Assembly: GCA_020853835.1 (NCBI GenBank)
Contig: JADYYC010000020.1
Location: 1 to 8,796 of the forward strand
Source of the DNA: Anaerolineales bacterium
GTDB taxonomy: Bacteria > Chloroflexota > Anaerolineae > Anaerolineales > UBA4823
Reading direction: 5' to 3'
DNA length: 8,796 nucleotides
The translations under genes were made by a program, and so were the position numbers. Within the stretch, counting starts at the first letter, position 1. Each line of letters begins with the position of its first letter. The notes under the pieces are model-generated. The model did not search any database and had not been told where the DNA came from. It was given only the letters and a program-made list of their open reading frames with translations. Below are positions 1 to 5,625 of the stretch, piece by piece.

Positions 1-1087
1 CGCGCTCGTTGATCAGGCGCATCACGTCGTTGATCATCCAGTTCGAGAGGCGCTTGGGGTCGCCGCCGTAAGCCCCGGACGCGGCTTCGAAATAGTCCGC
101 CAGGCTGCGCTCGCCGGTCAGGATGTCGGCATCGTACTCGGGCAGCCCGTACTGCTCGCAGAAGCGCCCCCGGCGTTCGAGCGGCAGCTCGGGCAGGGCG
201 GCCAAGATCTCCTGCAGGCGGGCCGGGTCGAGGCGCACCGGCAGCAGGTCGGGCTCGCGGAAGTAGCGGTAATCGGCTTCGGTTTCCTTCGAGCGCATCT
301 TGCGCAGCACGCCCGCGTCCTCGTCCCAATCCAGGGTCCACGATTCGACGCGCCGTCCGGCCTCGACTTCGCGCACCTGGCGCTCGATCTCGGTCTCGAT
401 GGCGCCGCGCACCGCGGTGATCGAGTTCACATTCTTGATCTCGGTCTTGGGGTTGAGGTAGTCGGCGCCCTTGGGCCGGATGGAGACATTGGCGTCGCAG
501 CGCAGGTGGCCCTTTTCCATGTCGGCTTCCGAGACGCCGATCCAGCGCAGCAACTGGCGCAGGCGGATCAGGTACTGGGCGGCTTCGTCGGCGGAGCGCA
601 GGTCAGGCTCGGTGACCATCTCCACCAGCGCCACGCCGCAGCGGTTGAAGTCGATCAGGCGCTGTCCGTCTTCGTTTTTGGTCTTGCCGGCGTCTTCTTC
701 GAGGTGCAGCTTATGGACGTTGACGCGCCGCACGTAGCCGCCCGCATCCGCCGGGAGCGGCACGTCCATGTAGCCGCCCCGGGCGAGCGGCTGGTCGTAC
801 TGCGAGATCTGGTAGCCTTTGGGCAGGTCGGGGTAGAAATAGTTCTTACGGTCGAAGAACGAAACCGGCTGGATCTCGGCGTGCATGGCGGCTGCCAGCA
901 GCAGGCCCTTCTCGACTGCGGCCTGGTTGAGCACCGGCAGCGTCCCCGGCAGCCCGGAACAGACCGGGCAGATGTTGTGGTTGGGCGGGTCGTTCCAGGA
1001 GTCGGCCTTGCAGGTGCAGAAGATCTTGGTCAGAGTGTTGAGCTGGATGTGAGTCTCCAGTCCGATCACAGCTTCGTATTCGGTCAT
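1..1087 (-). CDS. gatB: Asp-tRNA(Asn)/Glu-tRNA(Gln) amidotransferase subunit B (GatB), 3' end outside the window
   Basis: GatB is the kinase/transamidase subunit of GatCAB. It binds the mischarged tRNA, phosphorylates the Glu or Asp side chain with ATP, and uses ammonia supplied by GatA. The 362 residues visible cover the catalytic cradle. They include the N-terminal GLETHIQL motif (residues 9-16), four cysteines in a CxC-x13-CxxC pattern (24, 26, 40, 43) fitting the zinc site described for the family, LEEDAGK (129-135), the signature IDFNRCGVALVE (145-156) followed by VTEPD, and LRCDANVSIRP (195-205). Ala153 replaces the proline usual in that signature. GatB is normally about 480 residues, so roughly 115-120 C-terminal residues (end of the helical part and the YqeY-like tail) lie beyond the left edge. 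The ATG at 1087-1085 follows AAGGA at 1102-1098, ten bases upstream. It is the last visible gene of the minus-strand cluster, 39 bases after its neighbour, and is separated from gatA by two foreign genes. Confidence 0.97.
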   Translation of the reverse strand, partial: MTEYEAVIGLETHIQLNTLTKIFCTCKADSWNDPPNHNICPVCSGLPGTLPVLNQAAVEKGLLLAAAMHAEIQPVSFFDRKNYFYPDLPKGYQISQYDQPLARGGYMDVPLPADAGGYVRRVNVHKLHLEEDAGKTKNEDGQRLIDFNRCGVALVEMVTEPDLRSADEAAQYLIRLRQLLRWIGVSEADMEKGHLRCDANVSIRPKGADYLNPKTEIKNVNSITAVRGAIETEIERQVREVEAGRRVESWTLDWDEDAGVLRKMRSKETEADYRYFREPDLLPVRLDPARLQEILAALPELPLERRGRFCEQYGLPEYDADILTGERSLADYFEAASGAYGGDPKRLSNWMINDVMRLINER

Positions 1088-1126
1088 CGCCAGTCCATCC
1101 TTAATCAGAAATTGTGTGACCCCGCT

Positions 1127-1867
1127 TCAGGCCTGCTTGAGGAGCAGGTCTGCCAGCGAGAGGCCACCCAGGTAGTCCGGCACGGTGTAGATGCCGGTGA
1201 TCTGTAAAAAGCAGCGCGGCGGGCGGCTCTGCCAGCGGCGCTCCAGCCCCAGGCGCAGGAAGAGGCGCGCTTTCCTGAGGCGCTCGGTCAGCGCTTTGCC
1301 GATGGCGCGGGGCGAGACGCCCCTGGCGCGCAGGTGGTCGCAGTAGCAGCGCCAGGTGAGGTCGGCGACTTCGAGCGTGTAGGTGTGCCGCGCTCCATCG
1401 ATGAACGCCAGGCGGTAGATGTACTGCTCCGCATGCCCGTGATCGTAAATCACGCGGATCAGGCGCTCGGGGGCGATCGTGCCGAGTGAGCGCGGCCCCC
1501 GCCCGGGCAGCACGTGATAATCCGGCTCGGAGGCGACCTCCTGCTCGAAAACCGCTTCGACGGATTTAAAGAGAGACCAGTATAACACCTCTTCGCGCTG
1601 GGTCTCGAAGTAGAGGAACTTGAGCGTGGTCGGGTCGAAGTAATGGTCTTCGGTGAAGGGCGGCTGGGCGGCGGGGTTGAGCAGCACCAGCTCGATCACC
1701 GCAAATGGGGCGACCACGAGCGCCTGGCGGCGGACGATCAGGCTCTGCGGAAGGGCAGATTCGCGGCGCACCAGGCGTACGCACTCTTGCCCCTCGGTAT
1801 AACCGGCGATGCCGATATCGCTCCGGTAAGCGCGGGTCAGGTCGGTCACGGTCAGGCGGGTGGTCAT
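1127..1867 (-). CDS. Uncharacterised protein resembling dual OB-domain-containing proteins
   Basis: The 246-residue soluble protein has no signal peptide or membrane helix. Visible landmarks are LTVTDLTR (5-12), a strand-rich first half with CVRLVRRES (29-37) and APFAVIELVLL (53-63), PGRGPRSLGTI (121-131), IRVIYD (137-142), LEVADLTWRCYCDHLRARG (165-183), and LRLGLERRW (204-212) leading to CFLQITGIYTVPDYLGG (219-235). The last block and the SLGT motif recall proteins annotated as dual OB-domain (DuOB-type), which suggests nucleic-acid or small-ligand binding. I recognise this from memory only, so the function is unproven. The start is uncertain. The ATG at 1867 matches where the family-like sequence begins, but no good ribosome site precedes it. 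A GTG at 1924 would add 19 unremarkable residues and overlaps a GAGGAG (1929-1924). The gene lies between the glycosyltransferase and gatB on the same strand and is GC-rich like gatB. Confidence 0.75.
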   Translation of the reverse strand: MTTRLTVTDLTRAYRSDIGIAGYTEGQECVRLVRRESALPQSLIVRRQALVVAPFAVIELVLLNPAAQPPFTEDHYFDPTTLKFLYFETQREEVLYWSLFKSVEAVFEQEVASEPDYHVLPGRGPRSLGTIAPERLIRVIYDHGHAEQYIYRLAFIDGARHTYTLEVADLTWRCYCDHLRARGVSPRAIGKALTERLRKARLFLRLGLERRWQSRPPRCFLQITGIYTVPDYLGGLSLADLLLKQA

Positions 1868-1901
1868 CTGCGGCTCTGGTTGAGGCTGTGAATCCCTGAG
1901 G

Positions 1902-1915
1902 TGGGCGATCGCCCA
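1902..1915. repeat. 14-base perfect palindrome in the glycosyltransferase/DuOB-like gap
   Basis: TGGGCGATCGCCCA reads identically on both strands. It sits in the 64-base gap between the glycosyltransferase stop and the ATG at 1867, or inside the DuOB-like gene if the GTG at 1924 is used. The core GCGATCGC contains a GATC. With no central loop it is better suited to a dimeric protein or methylase site than to a stable RNA hairpin. A role is not shown, and a GC-rich palindrome of this length could occur by chance. Confidence 0.35.
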
Positions 1916-1931
1916 GCAATGCACTCCTCGA

Positions 1932-3539
1932 TTAGTAATCCGTCGGAAACGCGCCGATCAAATCGCGCGGTTCACCCGGAACGTAGACTCCAAAATAAAA
2001 GGCTAGATCGGTAATGAGGACCACCAATAACAGGACGATTGACCAGCGGGGATGCCCGTTTTCGTACAGCCAGATGAGTGGTAACGCGGTCAGCCAGCAG
2101 ATGGCTGGGATCGCGACGACAAAATGTGAGCTGGAAGGGTTTCCGCCCAACAAAAAGCCGCCAAAAAAAGCTGTGAGGAGTATCCACAAGACGGGCAACC
2201 ACTTGCGGTTGAAGACTGCCCAGATGAAACCGATCAGGAAAAGCAGCGCAGCCAGCCCGATGACGAACGGGATACCTGGCCCATAAAAACCGGTTTCATC
2301 GGCAAAGACCGTGAACGCGCCCAACGAGCGGGTGACCTGGTGCCAGAGGTAGCGGAGGATGTTGATGTTTTCGCCCGTGATCACCCTGATGGCCTCGGGG
2401 CTCCAGCCCCAGGTCTGGCGGGCGCGCCCTATAAAGACTTCCCAGTTCAATATGGCAGACAACCCGAGCGGAGCTGCAACACAGACCGAGGTGATAATAA
2501 ATTTTCCCAGGTAGATGAGGCGGCGCTTCTGTGAAGGCTCCTGTCGCCACAGCCATAAGATCAGAAAAACTAACAGGAAAAACCCGATCCGGCTGCCGGG
2601 GTAGAAGTACTGCGAAAAACCAAATGCCAGCCCCGAAAAAACTGCCCCGCCGGACCAACCCTTTTTCCAGCCATAGGCGAAAGCGGCTAACATCAATGGG
2701 ACCCACAGGGTGTCCCAGATGTTGTTCAGCGCGATCCTGGACCAGTGGACGTGATAATGATAGCCCGCCATCAGCACTGAAGTGAAAAGAGCTGTCCTGC
2801 GATCTGACAAAACGGTGATCAACGCGTAGGTAGCAACCACCCCGAGCGACCCGGCAACCGCGCTGGAACTGCGCAGGGCGCTGATGGTCTCTCCAAACAA
2901 ATACAGCGTCAGGCGGATAATATAGTGGTACAGCGCGGGGTGCGAAGAGGGACCGAACCCGAACGGATTCAGGGTGAGACCGGGGAGGAAGTACAGGTGC
3001 CGGAGTGAGAACCCTGCTACTCCCATTTCGTCCACGTGCAAACCACCCGGAACGGTCTCGAGCAGCGGCAGGCGCAGCGCTAAAGCAGAGAAAAACAGGA
3101 GTCCCGGGAGGATCCAGGTCCTATTGAGCGAGATCCTGACAGGCGGGACGAGCGCCGCCGTCAGGAAGAGGATACCAGCCAGCCAGGTCCAAAGCTGCCA
3201 GCCGTTGACATCGGTCGAACGTGCGAACGCCAGCCCGATAAAGATCGAACTGAAAGTACACGCGAGGGCGACGGAGAGCTTCATCCGCCGCGTTTCGTCT
3301 GCAAAGACCTCCCGCACCAGCTCCAGCCCCACGGTGTAAACGCCCCGTATGGAATGACGCAGCGCCCTGGTGGATTTTTTAACTGAGGTAAGTATGGGCG
3401 AATACTGCCCGAAAATCCGCACGTCCTCTGGCGTGCGCAAACGAGAGCGCGCCCGGCTGCGTAGCAGGCTCATGGCGAACAGATCGATCGCAACTGCCAG
3501 GCCGACTACGAACAGAGTGAGCGGAAAAGTCTCGGGCAT
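1932..3539 (-). CDS. GT39-like (PMT/ArnT superfamily) polytopic membrane glycosyltransferase
   Basis: The 535-residue membrane protein is probably a GT-C fold enzyme that moves sugar from a polyprenyl-phosphate donor onto lipid, glycan or protein on the outer face of the membrane. A helix at 7-25 is followed by a basic stretch (26-85, many Arg/Lys) and helices near 88-105, 115-133 and 141-157. The loop GGLHVDEMG then carries the likely catalytic Asp170-Glu171. Family-like blocks follow: HYHVHWSRIALNNIWDTLW (261-279) and FGFSQYFYPGSR (306-317), then further helices to about residue 518. Positive-inside reasoning places the N-terminus outside, the basic stretch inside, and the DE loop outside, as expected. 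The protein stops at residue 535, soon after the last helix, whereas the related protein starting at 6840 continues into a soluble segment. GC in sampled lines is about 50-62%, lower than neighbouring genes. The gene starts 33 bases after gatA and separates it from gatB. The acceptor cannot be predicted. Confidence 0.88.
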   Translation of the reverse strand: MPETFPLTLFVVGLAVAIDLFAMSLLRSRARSRLRTPEDVRIFGQYSPILTSVKKSTRALRHSIRGVYTVGLELVREVFADETRRMKLSVALACTFSSIFIGLAFARSTDVNGWQLWTWLAGILFLTAALVPPVRISLNRTWILPGLLFFSALALRLPLLETVPGGLHVDEMGVAGFSLRHLYFLPGLTLNPFGFGPSSHPALYHYIIRLTLYLFGETISALRSSSAVAGSLGVVATYALITVLSDRRTALFTSVLMAGYHYHVHWSRIALNNIWDTLWVPLMLAAFAYGWKKGWSGGAVFSGLAFGFSQYFYPGSRIGFFLLVFLILWLWRQEPSQKRRLIYLGKFIITSVCVAAPLGLSAILNWEVFIGRARQTWGWSPEAIRVITGENINILRYLWHQVTRSLGAFTVFADETGFYGPGIPFVIGLAALLFLIGFIWAVFNRKWLPVLWILLTAFFGGFLLGGNPSSSHFVVAIPAICWLTALPLIWLYENGHPRWSIVLLLVVLITDLAFYFGVYVPGEPRDLIGAFPTDY

Positions 3540-3572
3540 TGTTTTCTTTTCAGAAATGATGTGTCATAGAGC

Positions 3573-5162
3573 CTATCGTAAGACTTTTGGTCGTGCTTTC
3601 CGCCATTCATCGTCGCGCGTGACCGTCTCGTAGGCGTGGCCGATCTGAAACAGGCGCTCTTCGCTGAAGTCGGGGCCCAGGAGCTGGATGCCGATCGGCA
3701 GCCCGGCGCTGTCAAACCCGGCCGGGATGGAGAGGCCCGGGATGCCGGCGTGGTTGGCGGTGACGGTGAACTGGTCGGCGTACTGCATCAGCACCGAGTC
3801 CTCGTGCATGTTGCCGCTGACGGGGAAGGCCGTGGTGGTCGTGGTGGGGGTGAGCAAGGCATCCAGGCGGTACGGCCCCTGGGAGTCAAAGGCCGCCTCG
3901 AAGTCGCGGCGGATGAGCGTGCGCACCTTCAGGGCGCGGTTGTAGTACTGCTCGCTGTACTGGGCTGCGCTCACGTACATGCCCATCAGGATGCGCAGCT
4001 TGGGCTGCAAGCCAAACCCTTCGGCGCGCGAGCGGCGGTAGAGCTCGTGCAGGTCTTCCACCTCTTTCGAGGTGCGGTGACCGAAGTTGACCCCGTCGTA
4101 GCGGTGCAGGTTGGAGGCGGCTTCGACGCGCGAGATCACGAAATAGGTCGGGATGCCGTACTGGGTGTGCGGCAGGGGCACGTCCTCGACGATATCCGCC
4201 CCCAACTCCGCCAGCCGCCCGGCGGCTCTGAGCACCGCTTGTTCGATCTCAGCGCCGATGGCCTGGTGCTGGATCTCGTTGATATCGTGATCGGGGATGG
4301 TGATGCGGAAGTAGTCGGGCGAGATGCCGATGCGCAGGCCGCGCACGCCCTCGCCGAGGCGTGCCGGGTAGTCGGGGACGGGGCGGGCGGAGCTCGTGGC
4401 ATCGCGCGGGTCGGCTCCCGCGATCACGCTGAGCATCAGGGCCGCGTCGTGCACGTTGCGCGCCAGCGGCCCGGGGCAGTCGAGCGACGAGCTAAAGGCG
4501 ATCGTCCCGTAGCGCGAAACCCGCCCGTAGGTGGGCTTGACGCCCACCACGCCGCAAAAGGCGGCCGGCTGGCGCACCGAACCGCCCGTGTCGGTGCCGA
4601 TGGAGAGATGGCATTCGCCGGATGCGACCGAGGCCGCGCTGCCGCCCGACGAACCGCCGGTCGTGCGGCTCGTGTCCCACGGGTTGCGCGGGAAGGGCTG
4701 GAATGCGGACGATTCGCTCGAGGAGCCGTAGGCGAACTCGTCCAGGTTGACCTTGCCCAGCACCAGCGCCCCCGCCTGTATCAGGCGCTCGACGGGGGTG
4801 GCGGTGTACGGCGGGATGAAGTTGGACAGCATGCGCGAGGCGGCTGTGCAGGGCAGGCCCTGCACGGCGAACAGGTCTTTGATGGTGACCGGAACGCCGG
4901 CAAGCGGGCCGGGGTCCTCGCCCGCGGCGACCCGGCGGTCGACCGCGCGCGCCTGCTGGCGCGCCAGTTCGGCGCTGATGGTGATAAAGGCGTGCACTTT
5001 CTCGGCGTCGTCAGGCCGGGCGGGGCCGGGGTCGAGCGAACCGGGGCGGCCTTCAACCTGGTCGATGCGCCGCAGGGCTGAATCGAGCGCTTCTTCGGCG
5101 CTGATTTGCTTGCTGCGCACCATTTCGGCGATCTTGTGGGCGGGCAGGTCACAGAGTTCCAT
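3573..5162 (-). CDS. gatA: Asp-tRNA(Asn)/Glu-tRNA(Gln) amidotransferase subunit A (GatA)
   Basis: GatA is the glutaminase subunit of GatCAB. It hydrolyses glutamine and passes ammonia to GatB. The 529-residue amidase-signature protein carries the complete Ser-cisSer-Lys triad: Lys95 in PVTIKDLF, Ser171 in GGSSGGSAA, and Ser195 in DTGGSVRQPA. Arg390 in LRILMGMY and Asp463 in YADQFT fit the glutamine-binding residues known in the family, and TPTTTTTAF (438-446) and GIPGLSIPAGF (473-483) complete the fold. The length exceeds the usual 480-490 residues, partly because of a Pro/Gly/Asp-rich insertion near residues 38-54 between the first helices and VHAFIT. The frame stays open upstream to 5462, but the ATG at 5162 begins the canonical N-terminus (MELCDLPAHKIAEMV). 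The nearest AGGAG overlaps the gatC stop and lies 16 bases upstream, so translation coupled to gatC is plausible. The gap to gatC is 19 bases. Confidence 0.98.
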   Translation of the reverse strand: MELCDLPAHKIAEMVRSKQISAEEALDSALRRIDQVEGRPGSLDPGPARPDDAEKVHAFITISAELARQQARAVDRRVAAGEDPGPLAGVPVTIKDLFAVQGLPCTAASRMLSNFIPPYTATPVERLIQAGALVLGKVNLDEFAYGSSSESSAFQPFPRNPWDTSRTTGGSSGGSAASVASGECHLSIGTDTGGSVRQPAAFCGVVGVKPTYGRVSRYGTIAFSSSLDCPGPLARNVHDAALMLSVIAGADPRDATSSARPVPDYPARLGEGVRGLRIGISPDYFRITIPDHDINEIQHQAIGAEIEQAVLRAAGRLAELGADIVEDVPLPHTQYGIPTYFVISRVEAASNLHRYDGVNFGHRTSKEVEDLHELYRRSRAEGFGLQPKLRILMGMYVSAAQYSEQYYNRALKVRTLIRRDFEAAFDSQGPYRLDALLTPTTTTTAFPVSGNMHEDSVLMQYADQFTVTANHAGIPGLSIPAGFDSAGLPIGIQLLGPDFSEERLFQIGHAYETVTRDDEWRKARPKVLR

Positions 5163-5181
5163 AGGACAATCGCGGGCGCTC

Positions 5182-5499
5182 CTAAATCTCGGTGTGGGGG
5201 GTTTTGGGGACGACGAAATAGCCGTCCTGGGTTTCGGGCGCCAGCTCGAGGAGGCGGCGCGGGTCGGGGTAGGGTTCCCAGAGGTCACCCCGGGCTGGCT
5301 GGCTGGTCTGTGGCGTGTAGGAGACGCCGTGGGCTGCGGTGGGGACCTCGGGGTCGAGCGGGATGGCTCGCAGCGTGTCGACCGCCTTGAGCTGCCGGTT
5401 GAGCTCCCCGCGCAGGTAACGCGCTTCGTCCGGTTCGAGCTGGAGCGCCGCCAGCAGGACAAGGTGTTCGAAAAGCTCCTCGTTGATCTCTTGTGTCAT
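5182..5499 (-). CDS. gatC: Asp-tRNA(Asn)/Glu-tRNA(Gln) amidotransferase subunit C (GatC)
   Basis: GatC is the small subunit that wraps around the GatA/GatB interface and stabilises the amidotransferase. The 105-residue length fits the family (about 95-105). The N-terminal half is helical (LFEHLVLLAALQLEPDEARY, residues 9-28, then LRGELNRQLKAVDTLRAIPL). A Pro-rich connector around PLDPEVPTAAHG follows, and the C-terminus ends in the family hallmark LLELAPETQDGYFVVPK (83-99). The usual RxD segment after the connector is present in a diverged form as PARGDLW (68-74). The ATG at 5499 is preceded by AGGAGA at 5514-5509 with a nine-base spacer, a good ribosome site. It is the first gene of the minus-strand cluster and lies next to the divergent control region. 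Confidence 0.95.
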   Translation of the reverse strand: MTQEINEELFEHLVLLAALQLEPDEARYLRGELNRQLKAVDTLRAIPLDPEVPTAAHGVSYTPQTSQPARGDLWEPYPDPRRLLELAPETQDGYFVVPKTPHTEI

Positions 5500-5508
5500 G
5501 TTTAATTG

Positions 5509-5514
5509 TCTCCT
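5509..5514 (-). promoter_or_regulatory. Ribosome binding site of gatC
   Basis: AGGAGA on the minus strand lies nine bases before the gatC ATG at 5499. It supports that start and, as the strongest site in the cluster, suggests that translation of the operon begins here. Confidence 0.7.
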
Positions 5515-5522
5515 GGGCGTAA

Positions 5523-5550
5523 AGTATATCTCAAATTGAAATGCTGTGCA
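5523..5550 (-). promoter_or_regulatory. Candidate sigma70-type promoter for the gatC operon
   Basis: On the minus strand, TATACT (5528-5523) matches the -10 consensus at five of six positions. TGCACA (5550-5545) matches the -35 consensus at four of six positions, with a 16-base spacer. It would start transcription about 15-20 bases before the gatC ribosome site. The -35 box directly abuts the inverted repeat at 5551-5563. This is inferred from sequence only and is of moderate strength. Confidence 0.4.
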
Positions 5551-5563
5551 GGATCAATGATCC
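5551..5563. promoter_or_regulatory. Perfect inverted repeat, candidate operator between divergent promoters
   Basis: GGATCA-A-TGATCC is a perfect 6-base inverted repeat with a one-base centre in an otherwise AT-richer gap. It touches the candidate -35 box of the gatC promoter and covers the position where a -35 box for the rightward promoter would be expected. A dimeric regulator bound here could affect both directions. No regulator gene is seen in the window, and chance occurrence cannot be excluded. Confidence 0.35.
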
Positions 5564-5568
5564 AACCA

Positions 5569-5577
5569 TGCTATAAT
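5569..5577 (+). promoter_or_regulatory. Extended -10 promoter for the acyl-CoA dehydrogenase gene
   Basis: TGCTATAAT combines a perfect TATAAT (5572-5577) with the TGn extension. No recognisable -35 box lies 16-18 bases upstream, which is typical of extended -10 or activator-dependent promoters. Transcription would start near 5583-5585, giving a leader of about 40 bases to the ATG at 5626. The expected -35 zone is taken by the inverted repeat at 5551-5563. Confidence 0.6.
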
Positions 5578-5615
5578 GTCAGGCAGCGGTGAACCCAGTA
5601 CACGATCGACAATTG

Positions 5616-5621
5616 AGGAGG
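5616..5621 (+). promoter_or_regulatory. Ribosome binding site of the acyl-CoA dehydrogenase
   Basis: A near-ideal AGGAGG, inside the purine run GAGGAGGGAG, lies four bases before the ATG at 5626. It confirms this start and suggests strong translation. Confidence 0.75.
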
Positions 5622-5625
5622 GAGC

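Noticed and set aside
506..1207. A 233-codon plus-strand open frame opposite gatB
   Set aside because: It is antisense to conserved gatB and shows no recognisable motif.
3540..3620. A possible internal promoter before the minus-strand glycosyltransferase
   Set aside because: The AT-richer stretch has no convincing -35/-10 pair with proper spacing.
3636..5081. A 481-codon open frame on the plus strand opposite gatA
   Set aside because: It is antisense to an intact gatA with all catalytic residues. The Val/Gly/Arg/His-rich content is typical of high-GC shadows.
5163..5462. An N-terminal extension of gatA by 100 residues to 5462
   Set aside because: The added Ser/Arg/Pro-rich residues overlap gatC in another frame and are unlike any GatA. 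The ATG at 5162 gives the canonical N-terminus.
4747..5505. A plus-strand open frame spanning gatC and the start of gatA on the opposite strand
   Set aside because: It overlaps two well-supported genes in antisense and has no domain resemblance.
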